Positions 32,214-40,815 of a DNA stretch of 64,000 nucleotides are shown one piece after another. Position 1 is the stretch's first letter, and every line of letters starts with the position of its first letter. This DNA is from Hydrocarboniphaga effusa AP103. GTDB lineage: Bacteria > Pseudomonadota > Gammaproteobacteria > Nevskiales > Nevskiaceae. The position numbers and the translations under genes were made by a program. The stretch covers positions 1,550,001 to 1,614,000 of the forward strand of contig NZ_AKGD01000001.1 of NCBI RefSeq assembly GCF_000271305.1, given 5' to 3'. The notes beneath the pieces were generated by a model that searched no databases, was not told where the DNA came from, and worked only from the letters and a program-made list of their open reading frames with translations.

Positions 32214-33422
32214 ATGAGCAGCGATGCACGTACCGACCCGCCGCCTCTGACAGGACTCAAGGTTCTCGAATTTGGCCAGCTGATAGGCGGTCCCTTCGCC
32301 GGCAAGATTCTCGGCGACTTCGGCGCCGAAGTGATCAAGATCGAGCCGCCGGGACAGGGCGATCCGCTGCGCAACTGGCGCCTGCTTCGCAACGGCACCT
32401 CGGTCTGGTGGCAGATACAGTCGCGCAACAAACGTTCGGTGACGCTGGACCTGCGCCAGCCCGAGGCGCAGGACATCGCGCGACGTCTCGCGGAAGAGGC
32501 CGACGTGCTGATCGAGAATTTCCGCCCCGGGGTGCTGGAGGACTGGGGACTGGGCTGGAAGCAGTTATCGGCGCTTAACCCGGGCCTGGTGATGCTGCGC
32601 ATCTCCGGTTATGGCCAGACCGGCCCTTACCGCGACCGTCCGGGCTTTGGCGTCATCGGCGAAGCCATGGGCGGCCTGCGCCACCTCAGCGGCGAGCCCG
32701 GACGCCTGCCGGTTCGGGTTGGCGTCAGCATCGGCGATACCCTGGCCGCACTGCACGGCGTGATCGGCATACTGCTGGCGCTGTACCACCGCAAGGTCAA
32801 CGGCGGGGCCGGCCAGATGATCGACGTGGCGCTGTACGAGGCCGTGTTCAACTGCATGGAGAGCCTGCTATCGGAGTACAGCGCCGCCGGCGTCATACGT
32901 GAACCAGCGGGCAGCGCGCTGCCGGGTATCGCACCCAGCAACGCCTATCCCTGCAGCGACGGCCACGTCCTGATCGCCGGCAACGGCGACAGCATCTTCA
33001 GGCGGTTGATGGAGACGATCGGCCGCCAAGACCTGGCGCAGGACACGGCACTAGCCGACAACGAAGGCCGTGTTGCCCGCGCCGCGCAGCTCGATGAAGC
33101 GATCGGCGCCTGGACCCGGCTACGCCGCGTCGAGGAGGTACTAGGGACACTGCAGGCAGTACGCGTGCCCTGCGGCCGGGTCTACTCCGCCCGAGACATC
33201 GCCGAGGACCCGCAATACCGTGCACGCGGCATGATACAGACCGTGACCACGCGGGAGGGCGACATGCTGGAAGTTCCGGGCATCATCCCCCAGCTGTCGC
33301 TAAGTCCTGGCGGAATTCGCCACCCCGCGCCGCGGCTAGGTGAGGACACCGAGGCCGTGCTGGCCAGCCTTGGGATCGAGGGCGAGCGCCTTTCTGCCTT
33401 GCGCGGGGCGCGCATCGTATGA
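32214..33422 (+). CDS. Class III CoA-transferase (CaiB/BaiF family)
   Basis: 402 residues from ATG 32214 with AGGGA upstream. Family markers: LKVLEFGQLIGGPFAGKILGDFGAEVIKIEPP at the start and VALYEAVFNCMESL, plus the catalytic Asp region GQMIDVALYE. It would activate a carboxylic acid by CoA transfer from another thioester. It overlaps (ATGA) with a lyase of the HMG-CoA lyase family, so the pair probably makes a 3-hydroxyacyl-CoA and cleaves it. The physiological acid is unknown. Confidence 0.87.
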   Translation: MSSDARTDPPPLTGLKVLEFGQLIGGPFAGKILGDFGAEVIKIEPPGQGDPLRNWRLLRNGTSVWWQIQSRNKRSVTLDLRQPEAQDIARRLAEEADVLIENFRPGVLEDWGLGWKQLSALNPGLVMLRISGYGQTGPYRDRPGFGVIGEAMGGLRHLSGEPGRLPVRVGVSIGDTLAALHGVIGILLALYHRKVNGGAGQMIDVALYEAVFNCMESLLSEYSAAGVIREPAGSALPGIAPSNAYPCSDGHVLIAGNGDSIFRRLMETIGRQDLAQDTALADNEGRVARAAQLDEAIGAWTRLRRVEEVLGTLQAVRVPCGRVYSARDIAEDPQYRARGMIQTVTTREGDMLEVPGIIPQLSLSPGGIRHPAPRLGEDTEAVLASLGIEGERLSALRGARIV

Positions 33423-34360
33423 CCCATGCAATGAATCCGCGTCCCCGCATCCACCTCACCGAGGTCGCCCCGCGCGACGGCCTACAGGCCGAAGCCTGCT
33501 TTGTGCCCAGTGCCGACAAGATCGCGCTGATCGACATGCTGTCGCGCAGCGGCCTGGCCAAGATCGAAGTCACGTCCTTCGTATCGCCCCAGGCCATCCC
33601 GGCGCTGGCCGATGCGGACGCCGTGCTAGGCACGATCCATCGCGCGCCGGAGATCATCTACACGGTCCTGGTGCCGAACCTGCGGGGAGCCGAACGCGCA
33701 CTGCCATTGCGGCCGGACGAATTCAACCTGGTGATGTCGGTCAGTGAGAGTCACAACCGTGCCAACCTGCGACGCAGCTGCGAAGAGTCCTTCAGCGCCT
33801 TGCGCGAGGTCGTCGCCCTGGCACGCACGGCCGGCATCGCCATCAACGTCTCGCTATCAACCGCCTTCGGCTGTCCTTACGAAGGTGAGGTCGCTCAGGC
33901 ACGTGTGCTCGACTGGGCATGGCAGTTCTTCGATCTCGGCGTGGACAGCATTGCGCTCTGCGATACCACCGGAATGGCCTACCCCGCCCAGGTTTCCACG
34001 ATCAGCGCCGCCTGGGCGCGACGATGGCCGCTGGAGACGCTGACACTGCACTTCCACAACACCCGCGGCATGGGCCTGGCCAACGTGCTGGCCGGCGCAG
34101 CTGCAGGCGTCAGGCGCTTCGACGCTTCGCTGGGCGGATTGGGCGGCTGCCCGTATGCGCCGGGTGCCACAGGAAATGTCTGCACCGAGGACGTCGCGCA
34201 CATGCTGGAGTTGCAGGGCTACGACTGCGGCATCGACATCGACATCCTGCTCGCCGCTTCCGAGAGGCTGCAGAAGCTGGTCGGCCACGAAGTCCCCGGT
34301 CAAATCCTCAAGGCCGGGCGGCGCCTGGAACGGCGCCCCGCGGCCATCGTCAAACGGTAA
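33419..34360 (+). CDS. HMG-CoA lyase family (DRE-TIM) acyl-CoA lyase
   Basis: 313 residues with the DRE-TIM barrel signatures: EVAPRDGLQAE (metal Asp and Arg), SVSESHN, the LSTAFGCPYEG segment, TLHFHNTRGMGL (metal His) and GGLGGCPYAPGATGNVCTED with the catalytic Cys. Close to bacterial hydroxymethylglutaryl-CoA lyases, which yield acetyl-CoA; related enzymes cleave other 3-hydroxy-3-methylacyl-CoAs. Translationally coupled to the CoA-transferase. Its end overlaps the convergent LysR gene by 11 bp. Confidence 0.85.
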   Translation: MTHAMNPRPRIHLTEVAPRDGLQAEACFVPSADKIALIDMLSRSGLAKIEVTSFVSPQAIPALADADAVLGTIHRAPEIIYTVLVPNLRGAERALPLRPDEFNLVMSVSESHNRANLRRSCEESFSALREVVALARTAGIAINVSLSTAFGCPYEGEVAQARVLDWAWQFFDLGVDSIALCDTTGMAYPAQVSTISAAWARRWPLETLTLHFHNTRGMGLANVLAGAAAGVRRFDASLGGLGGCPYAPGATGNVCTEDVAHMLELQGYDCGIDIDILLAASERLQKLVGHEVPGQILKAGRRLERRPAAIVKR

Positions 34361-35255
34361 ACAGTTCGAACAGCAATCGCCGCAGCCACTGGTTGGCCGG
34401 GTCGCGATGCAGCTTGGCATGCCAAAACAAGTCGATGGAGTGATCCGGCAGTTTGACCGGATGCGGCACGCATGTGAGCTTGAAGGGACCTTCGAGGCGT
34501 TTCGCGAGACGCTCCGGCAGAGTCGCGATCAGGTCGGTTTCCTGCAGGATATGGCCCATCGCAACGAAATGCGGCACTGACAACTGTATCCTGCGCTCGG
34601 CGCCCTTGCCGTCAATCAGCTTGTCAATTTCTCCGTGACCGGTGCCATGGAGCACCACCACGGCGTGTTTCGCCGAGTAGAAATCTTCCTTGCTGACGAT
34701 CTTGCGCTTGGCCAGCGGATGCTGGTTGCGGAACACGCAGACGAAGCGCTGACGAAACAGGCGCTGGCGGAAGAAGCTGCCCTGCAGCTGCGGCAGCAGG
34801 CCGATCGCAAAATCCGCGCGGCCGCTCTCCATGTCGTCCTTCAGGTTTGCCGGGTTGTGGCGGATCGTCGACAGGGTGACGCCCGGCGCCATCTCCGCGA
34901 GCCGGTTCAGCAGCGGCGGAAGGAAATAGATCTCGCCGATGTCGGTCGCCGCAATGGTGAAGCTGCGCGTGCTGGTCGCCGGTTCGAACACACTCTCCTG
35001 GCTCAGCGCGCTCTTGATCGTATCGATCGCGTAGGCGATCGGTTCGGCCAGCTGCAGCGCACGAGGCGTGGGTTCCATGCCGTGAGAGGTACGAAGGAAC
35101 AGGTCATCGTTGAGCAGCTTGCGCAGGCGGTTAAGCGCATTGCTCACCGCTGGCTGCGAGATCCCCAGGCTTTCGGCGACGCGCGACACGCGCCGCTCGA
35201 TTACCAGCTGGTTGAACACAAGCAATAGGTTCAGGTCGACTTTATTCAGATCCAT
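34350..35255 (-). CDS. nahR: NahR/NagR-like LysR family activator
   Basis: 301 residues from ATG 35255 with GGAGG upstream. It follows NahR closely in length and wording: VDLNLLLVFNQLVIERRVS, LGISQPAVSNALNRLRKLL, HGMEPTPRALQLAEPI, AATDIGEIYFLPPLL, GTGHGEIDK and the C-terminal DLFWHAKLHRDPANQWLR. NahR-type proteins activate naphthalene and salicylate operons with salicylate as inducer. Divergent from the ferredoxin operon. The target sites proposed are the GAATG/CATTC repeats at 35323-35336 and 32127-32156. Confidence 0.88.
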   Translation of the reverse strand: MDLNKVDLNLLLVFNQLVIERRVSRVAESLGISQPAVSNALNRLRKLLNDDLFLRTSHGMEPTPRALQLAEPIAYAIDTIKSALSQESVFEPATSTRSFTIAATDIGEIYFLPPLLNRLAEMAPGVTLSTIRHNPANLKDDMESGRADFAIGLLPQLQGSFFRQRLFRQRFVCVFRNQHPLAKRKIVSKEDFYSAKHAVVVLHGTGHGEIDKLIDGKGAERRIQLSVPHFVAMGHILQETDLIATLPERLAKRLEGPFKLTCVPHPVKLPDHSIDLFWHAKLHRDPANQWLRRLLFELFTV

Positions 35256-35322
35256 GGCGCCTCCATTTGAACCTGACGCGCGCTGGACCGACATTCAGCG
35301 GAGTGATGAGGTCCATTACTCT

Positions 35323-35336
35323 CATTCTATTGAATG
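35323..35336. promoter_or_regulatory. Candidate NahR-like operator (CATTC-TATT-GAATG)
   Basis: A perfect 5-4-5 inverted repeat in the 152 bp between the LysR gene and the ferredoxin operon. Just upstream GAGTGATG-AGGTC-CATTACTC (35301-35321) is a second imperfect one. LysR activators bind such paired dyads between divergent promoters. Confidence 0.5.
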
Positions 35337-35407
35337 ATGCTCTGCCGTTCACGATCCTTTGGCAACAGCTGACAGACCAACGGTCGAGAATCGGAGAGCG
35401 CACTTCA

Positions 35408-35728
35408 ATGACAAGAAAAATACGGCTTTGTAGCAGGGCCGACGTCCCCGCTGCCGGCATGCTGCCCCTGGACATCGCCGGCCTTCCGCCGGTTGCCGCC
35501 TTCGACGTCGGCGGCGAAATCTACGTCACCAGCAACGTCTGCACGCACAACGTCGCCCTGCTGAGCGACGGCTTCTTCGAGGGCGACACCATCGAGTGCC
35601 CCCTCCACGGGGGTTGCTTCAACGTAAGGACCGGTGAGGCCACGCAGTTCCCCTGTGAAGTGCCGCTGCAGACCTACCCGGTGATCGTCGAGGGCGGCGA
35701 TCTCTATACCGAAATCAAGGATCACTGA
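35408..35728 (+). CDS. Rieske-type 2Fe-2S ferredoxin of an aromatic dioxygenase
   Basis: 106 residues from ATG 35408 with GGAGAG upstream. Rieske ligands: CTHNVALL (C-x-H) and CPLHGGCF (C-x2-H), spaced as in NahAb/BphF ferredoxins. It carries electrons from a reductase to the oxygenase. It is the only Rieske ferredoxin gene seen in the island, so it may serve both the naphthalene-type dioxygenase and the salicylate hydroxylase. First gene of a three-gene plus-strand operon. Confidence 0.9.
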   Translation: MTRKIRLCSRADVPAAGMLPLDIAGLPPVAAFDVGGEIYVTSNVCTHNVALLSDGFFEGDTIECPLHGGCFNVRTGEATQFPCEVPLQTYPVIVEGGDLYTEIKDH

Positions 35729-35762
35729 CGGACAAGCCGCCAGTCGAACGAGGAGACCAGAA

Positions 35763-37289
35763 ATGACCAAGAGCGAATTCCCGGACCGCAACGGCGATGC
35801 CGCCTATGCAGCGAAATACTTCCAGAAGGAGTATGGCCACTTCATAGGCGGCACATGGGTCCAGGGTGCCAGCGGCGAGCGCATCCCGATGATCAATCCC
35901 GCCAACGGTCAGACTCTGTCGTATATCCAGTCCGGCAACGCCGAGGACGCGCGCCGAGCTGTCGATGCCGCAGCGCAAGCCTTTCCGGCCTGGTCGCTGA
36001 CGCCGCGCTCCGAGCGCCAGCGCGTCCTCTACGAGATGGCGCGCCGCCTGCGTGCGCGAATGGCCGACTACGCGATGATGGATTGCCTGGACAATGGCAA
36101 ACCCGCTATGGAAGCGATGCATTTCGACCTGCCGATGGCCATCGAGCAGTTCGAGATATTCTCCGGAGCTCCTTGGTTCCTTCATGGCCAGTCGATCGAC
36201 GCACCTAATACCCTGGGTATCGTGCTGCGTGAACCGCTGGGGGTGGTGGCGCAGATCATTCCCTGGAACGTTCCGCTGATCATGATGGCCGCGAAGCTGG
36301 CGCCGGCTCTGGCTGCTGGCAACACCGTGGTGCTGAAGCCCTCCGAGATCGTCTGCCTGTCGGTGCTGGAGTTCTTCCGCGAGATGGCAGATCTTCTGCC
36401 GCCAGGCGTGGTCAACGTCGTCACCGGATATGGCCCCAGCGTCGGTGAGGCACTGGTGACGCACCCGAAGGTGCGCAAGGTCGCCTTCACCGGCTCCCGT
36501 CCGACGGCACAAAAGCTGATGCAGTACGCCAGCGTCAACATCATTCCGCAGACCATGGAGTTGGGTGGCAAGTCCGCCAATATCGTCTGCGAGGATGCCG
36601 ACCTGGATGCCGCCGCCGAGGGCGCGGCGATGTCGACCGTGCTCAACAAGGGCGAGGTTTGCCTGGCTGGCAGCCGCGTCTTCGTGCACGAAAAGGTCAA
36701 GGATGTCTTCCTCGACAAGTTCACCTCCCTGCTCAAGCGCGTGAAGGCAGGAGACCCGCGCGAGCCGACGACGCAGATCGGCCCGCAGGTCTCCAGGACG
36801 CAGTACGACAAGATCATGGGTTACCTCGAACTCGGCCAGCAGGAGGGCGCCAAGCTCGCCGCCGGTGGCCGCAAGGCCGCCCCGGCCGGATTCGAGGATG
36901 GTCTGTTCATCGAACCGACGGTGTTCTTCGACGTCGACAACAGCATGCGCATCGCCCAGGAAGAAATCTTCGGGCCGGTCAGCTGCGTCATCGGCTTTCG
37001 CGACGACGAAGAGGTGGTGCGCATGGCAAACGACTCGGTCTACGGTCTCGGTGGCGGACTGTGGACCAGGGACCTCTCCCGCGCCCATCGCATCGCGCGG
37101 GGCTTGGAAACCGGCACGGTCTGGGTCAACCGTTACTACAACTTCCTTGGCGGCATGCCGGTCGGCGGCTACAAGCAGAGCGGTTTCGGCCGCGAGTTTG
37201 CCGCCGAGGTGATGAACCACTACACCCTGACCAAGAGCGTGATCGTCAACCTTGCTGAAGGTCCGATCGGCGTCTTCGGGCAGCAGTAA
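35763..37289 (+). CDS. Aldehyde dehydrogenase, probably salicylaldehyde dehydrogenase
   Basis: 508 residues, NAD(P)-dependent ALDH fold: VVAQIIPWNVPLIMMAAKLAPALAAGN, the general base Glu in MELGGKSANIV, catalytic Cys in NKGEVCLAGSR, and the C-terminal EEIFGPV and GGYKQSGFGRE. In the nah pathway NahF oxidises salicylaldehyde to salicylate; position between a ferredoxin and its reductase supports the same role, but the sequence alone does not fix the substrate (NahF is about 25 residues shorter). Confidence 0.85.
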   Translation: MTKSEFPDRNGDAAYAAKYFQKEYGHFIGGTWVQGASGERIPMINPANGQTLSYIQSGNAEDARRAVDAAAQAFPAWSLTPRSERQRVLYEMARRLRARMADYAMMDCLDNGKPAMEAMHFDLPMAIEQFEIFSGAPWFLHGQSIDAPNTLGIVLREPLGVVAQIIPWNVPLIMMAAKLAPALAAGNTVVLKPSEIVCLSVLEFFREMADLLPPGVVNVVTGYGPSVGEALVTHPKVRKVAFTGSRPTAQKLMQYASVNIIPQTMELGGKSANIVCEDADLDAAAEGAAMSTVLNKGEVCLAGSRVFVHEKVKDVFLDKFTSLLKRVKAGDPREPTTQIGPQVSRTQYDKIMGYLELGQQEGAKLAAGGRKAAPAGFEDGLFIEPTVFFDVDNSMRIAQEEIFGPVSCVIGFRDDEEVVRMANDSVYGLGGGLWTRDLSRAHRIARGLETGTVWVNRYYNFLGGMPVGGYKQSGFGREFAAEVMNHYTLTKSVIVNLAEGPIGVFGQQ

Positions 37290-37360
37290 GCCTCCCTGCT
37301 CCTCCTTGGCGGCCACGTCGGCAGTGTCGACGCCGGCCGCCTTTTCTATTCCATAACACA

Positions 37361-38383
37361 ATGGCCAGACACCTGATTACCCTCGAAGCCAGCGGTCAGA
37401 GCTTTCCTTGCGATGCCGGAGATACGGTGCTGCGTGCCGCGCTGCGTGCCGGAATCGCCTTCCCCTACGAGTGCAATTCCGGTGGCTGCGGCTCCTGCCA
37501 GTTCGAAAGGGTTTCCGGCGACCTCGAAGAATTGTGGCCTCAGGCCCCGGGCCTCACGCCACGGGCCCGCGAGCGCGGGCGGCAGTTGGCCTGCCAAACG
37601 GTCCCCAGCGGTGACTGCACACTGCGCGTCCGGCTCAAGCCAGACTGCCAGCCGTCGCTGCGACCCACGCGGCGGCGTGCGACCCTGGTATCGAGAACGC
37701 GGCTGACCGCCGACATGGCCGAGTTCAGCTTCCGCGCAGGGGACCCGGCGGATTTCCTGCCTGGCCAGTACGCCTTGCTGGACCTGCCGGGCGTCGCTGG
37801 CGCGCGCGCCTACTCCATGTCGAATCTGCCGAACGGCGAGGGCCTCTGGCAGTTCGTGATCAAACAAATAGGCGCCGGTCGCGGCGGCGCGGCTCTGTTC
37901 GAGGGCCTGCAGCCCGGCGATACGATCGGCCTGGACGGCCCCTACGGCATGGCACACCTGCGCCCGGACAATGACCGCGACATCGTCTGCGTCGGCGGCG
38001 GCTCGGGCATTTCGCCACTGCTGTCGATCTTGGCCGCTGCGGCACGGGCACCGCAGCTGGCGTCAAAGCGGCTGCTGCTGTTCTACGGCGGCCGTACGCC
38101 GGCAGACCTCTGCGCGCCGGCCCTGCTGGCGCGCGATGAGGCGCTGGCCAGAAGAGTCGAGTGCGTCACCGCGATCTCCGACCCAGCGCATGCCGGGGCC
38201 TGGGAAGGCCAGCGCGGCTTCGTGCACCAGGTGCTGCAGGGGTGGCTGGAGTCGGCGGGCGATGCCAGCAGATACGACTACTACTTCTGTGGCCCGCCGC
38301 CGATGACGGACGCACTGCAGCGACTACTGATGCTGGAAAAGCGCGTGCCAACCGCACAGCTGCATTTCGACCGTTTCGTCTAA
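37361..38383 (+). CDS. Oxygenase ferredoxin reductase, second copy
   Basis: 340 residues. Plant-type 2Fe-2S domain with C38-x4-C43-x2-C46 and C78 (ECNSGGCGSC, LACQT), FAD domain ARAYSMSNLPN, NAD domain IVCVGGGSGISPLLSILAAA, ending YFCGPPPMTDAL. Same architecture as the reductase at 31075 but clearly diverged. It probably serves the upper-pathway dioxygenase. Its end faces a strong hairpin terminator. Confidence 0.88.
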   Translation: MARHLITLEASGQSFPCDAGDTVLRAALRAGIAFPYECNSGGCGSCQFERVSGDLEELWPQAPGLTPRARERGRQLACQTVPSGDCTLRVRLKPDCQPSLRPTRRRATLVSRTRLTADMAEFSFRAGDPADFLPGQYALLDLPGVAGARAYSMSNLPNGEGLWQFVIKQIGAGRGGAALFEGLQPGDTIGLDGPYGMAHLRPDNDRDIVCVGGGSGISPLLSILAAAARAPQLASKRLLLFYGGRTPADLCAPALLARDEALARRVECVTAISDPAHAGAWEGQRGFVHQVLQGWLESAGDASRYDYYFCGPPPMTDALQRLLMLEKRVPTAQLHFDRFV

Positions 38384-38390
38384 GCGGACA

Positions 38391-38419
38391 CACCGCGCCG
38401 GCAAAATGCCGGCGCGGTG
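38391..38419. terminator. Strong hairpin between convergent catabolic operons
   Basis: CACCGCGCCGGC-AAAAT-GCCGGCGCGGTG: perfect 12 bp stem, 5-base loop, 7 bp after the reductase stop and 24 bp before the stop of the convergent hydrolase gene. Likely to serve both strands. Confidence 0.75.
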
Positions 38420-38443
38420 ATTGGAGACGAGCCTTCTGTACGA

Positions 38444-39310
38444 TCAGACGTAGCGGTCCGCCACCTGGATGCTGAAACGGCCAATCTGCGCGATTTCCGC
38501 GTCCACCCGGTCACCGGGCAGCAACGGCCCCACCCCCTCCGGCGTGCCCGTGAAGATCAGATCGCCCGGATGGAGCGTGTAGAAGCTGGAGGCGTATTCG
38601 ATCAGGCGCGGCACATCGTAAATCAGCTGCCGGGTATTGGCCGACTGCCGCAGTTCGTTGTTGACCCAGAGGCGCAGATCCAATACGCCGGGATCCGGAA
38701 TCTCGTCCCGCGTCGCCAGCCAGGGCCCGCATACCGCATAGGTGTCCGGCGACTTGCGAAAGCTCTGCAACTCGGGGCCGCGGATCGTGATGTCCAGGCC
38801 GATGGCGTAGCCGGCGACGTAGTTCAAGGCCTCCTCGCGGGACACTTGGTGGCAGCGCCGACCGATGACCACCGCCAGTTCCACTTCGTGGTCATTTCGG
38901 CGATCGGGAAAGCGCAGGCGAATCTGTTCGGAGGGACCGATCAGCGCGCTGCTGGCCTTCAGGAACAGGCCCCAGTCCCAGATGCTCCGGGTCATGTCGC
39001 GCCCATGCGCAATGGCTGCGTCCTGGCTGGTCTCGTCGATGTGTGCCCGGTAGTTGATCGGCGCATTGACGATCTTGCCGGGATTGGCCACCGGTGAATC
39101 CAGCGCCAGGCGATCCAGCGCCAGGCGCGGTGCCTCGGGCAGCAGCTCCCGCACTCGCTCCAGTACAGTGTCGAAATGCAGGATCAGGGGATCGCCCTGT
39201 GCCAACGGCCAATGCTGCAGGGGGATCGCGGCCAGCGCCGGCGTCACGTCCAGAACGCCGTCTCCTACCAGAACTCCGAGGCGGTTGCCGTTGAATCGAC
39301 AGATTTTCAT
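38444..39310 (-). CDS. FAH family hydrolase/isomerase (second copy)
   Basis: 288 residues with the FAH core: FPDRRNDHEVELAVVIGRRC (metal-binding E-x-E), SFYTLHPGDLIFTGTPEGVGP and an N-terminal extension (ICRFNGNRLGVLVGDGVLD) like homoprotocatechuate-type isomerase/decarboxylases and fumarylacetoacetases. It lies at the 3' end of the upper-pathway operon. Since nagK already covers fumarylpyruvate, it may act on another ring-cleavage product; no specific substrate can be read. Confidence 0.8.
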   Translation of the reverse strand: MKICRFNGNRLGVLVGDGVLDVTPALAAIPLQHWPLAQGDPLILHFDTVLERVRELLPEAPRLALDRLALDSPVANPGKIVNAPINYRAHIDETSQDAAIAHGRDMTRSIWDWGLFLKASSALIGPSEQIRLRFPDRRNDHEVELAVVIGRRCHQVSREEALNYVAGYAIGLDITIRGPELQSFRKSPDTYAVCGPWLATRDEIPDPGVLDLRLWVNNELRQSANTRQLIYDVPRLIEYASSFYTLHPGDLIFTGTPEGVGPLLPGDRVDAEIAQIGRFSIQVADRYV

Positions 39311-39325
39311 GTCATGCCCCGCGCT

Positions 39326-39946
39326 TCAGGTCATATCCTTCAGCAAGCCCTCCGCGCGCAACGCGGCCTGCACCGCCTGGCGGGCGGCGATGCGCTGCTG
39401 GTATGCCCCGATCACCGGCCAGCGGCCAAGATCGAAACCGATGAAAGCGCCCCAGCCATTGACCGTGAACAGGTAAGCGTCGGCTATCGTGAAGCAATCG
39501 CCGACCAGATAGGTGCGGTCGCGCAGCTCGTTGGCCAGCCAGATATAGCGCCGCTCCAGCGCGGCTATCGCTGTCTGGCGCTGCTCGGCGGTGCAAGCCG
39601 GGTTGAACAGCGGGCTGTACTGCTTGTGCAGTTCGGAGGAGAAGAAGTTCAGCCAGGCCTGTAGTTGGTAGCGCTCTCGGCTGCCGACTGGCGGCGCCAG
39701 TCGCAGCCCCGGATTCTGGTCCGCGACGTACTGCAGGATCGCCGGCCCCTCAGTCAATACCGAGCCGTCGGCAAACTGCAGCGCCGGCACATAGCCCTTG
39801 GAATTGATCGAGAGATAGTCGCCGCCGGAGGCGGTCCGGCGGCTGGCCAAGTCGACCTTCTCCAGCTCGAAGGACAGGCCTGACTCGCACAAGGCGATGT
39901 GTGCCGCCAGCGAGCAGGCACCGGGACTGTAGTACAGCTTCAGCAT
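39326..39946 (-). CDS. Beta-class glutathione S-transferase (BphK-like)
   Basis: 206 residues opening LKLYYSPGACSLAAHIALCE, the beta-class motif with the reactive Cys10, followed by the thioredoxin-fold SKGYVPALQFADGSVLTEGPAI and all-helical C-terminal domain with FTIADAYLFTVNGW. GSTs of this class (BphK type) are often carried in biphenyl and PAH operons, where they may detoxify electrophilic or chlorinated intermediates. In the operon it sits between the dihydrodiol dehydrogenase and the FAH gene. Confidence 0.88.
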   Translation of the reverse strand: MLKLYYSPGACSLAAHIALCESGLSFELEKVDLASRRTASGGDYLSINSKGYVPALQFADGSVLTEGPAILQYVADQNPGLRLAPPVGSRERYQLQAWLNFFSSELHKQYSPLFNPACTAEQRQTAIAALERRYIWLANELRDRTYLVGDCFTIADAYLFTVNGWGAFIGFDLGRWPVIGAYQQRIAARQAVQAALRAEGLLKDMT

Positions 39947-39969
39947 GGGTTTTCCCCTATGTAATGGAG

Positions 39970-40785
39970 TTACAGGTTCTCGCCGCCGCAGACATTCATG
40001 ATGCCGCGCACGCCGAAGCCGCCATCGCTGTTGATGACGACACCGGTGATGGGCGCCGCGTTTTCGCGCGAGGCCAAAAGGACGTAGGGTCCGCAGGTCT
40101 GTGCCGTCGTCGGCGCCATACGCAAAGGCGTGATTCCGACGATCATCTGGTCGAATTCATCGATCTGGTTCAGCGCCTGCTGCGCGGTCCCCGTCGCGGC
40201 CAGGCCGCTGAGGTTGGTGCGCAGGCCACCGGGGGCGACGCCGTTGACGCGCACCTTCGGTGCCAGCTCATGCGCCAGCTGCTTCACCAGGCCGACCAGC
40301 GCATGCTTGGAGGCGGTATAGATCGGGCCGCCTCCGCCGGCATAGAAGCCGGAATTGGAGATCGTGAAGATGATGCTGCCCTGGCTCTTCAGCAACTCCG
40401 GCAACGCTGCCCGGGCCCCGAGGAGGCCGCCCTTGACGTTGACCGCGAACAATTCATCGAAGGCCGCGGAAATCTTCTCAGGCTCCAGCTGCGGCAGGGC
40501 CTGGAAAAAATCAAAGATGCCCGCGTTGGCGATAAAGGTGTCCAGCCGGCCGAAGCGCGCGGCGGTCCGTTCCACCACACGGGCATTGTCCTCCCAGGTC
40601 GTGACATCGCCCGTTACGACCTCGACCTGATCGCCGAAATCGCGCCGCAGTTCCTCGCCGCGCTCGGCGCTGCGCTCCAGTACGCCCACCCTTGCGCCTT
40701 CCTTGATGAAGCGCTCGACCAGCGCCCTGCCAAGCCCGGAACCGCCGCCGGTGACGATTGCCACATTGCCTTCAAGCCATCCCAT
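39970..40785 (-). CDS. cis-Dihydrodiol dehydrogenase (SDR, NahB/BphB-like)
   Basis: 271 residues from ATG 40785, which has GGAG upstream; an ATG five codons earlier is weaker. Cofactor loop AIVTGGGSGLGRALVERF, NAG motif IANAGIFDF, active-site YTASK and the SDR catalytic Ser in FTISNSGFY. The overall sequence follows BphB/NahB enzymes that oxidise cis-dihydrodiols to catechol-type diols with NAD. It is next to the oxygenase subunits in the operon. Confidence 0.87.
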   Translation of the reverse strand: MGWLEGNVAIVTGGGSGLGRALVERFIKEGARVGVLERSAERGEELRRDFGDQVEVVTGDVTTWEDNARVVERTAARFGRLDTFIANAGIFDFFQALPQLEPEKISAAFDELFAVNVKGGLLGARAALPELLKSQGSIIFTISNSGFYAGGGGPIYTASKHALVGLVKQLAHELAPKVRVNGVAPGGLRTNLSGLAATGTAQQALNQIDEFDQMIVGITPLRMAPTTAQTCGPYVLLASRENAAPITGVVINSDGGFGVRGIMNVCGGENL

Positions 40786-40815
40786 GCTTCGCTCCGCCAT
40801 GTTGTTTCTCGTCTG

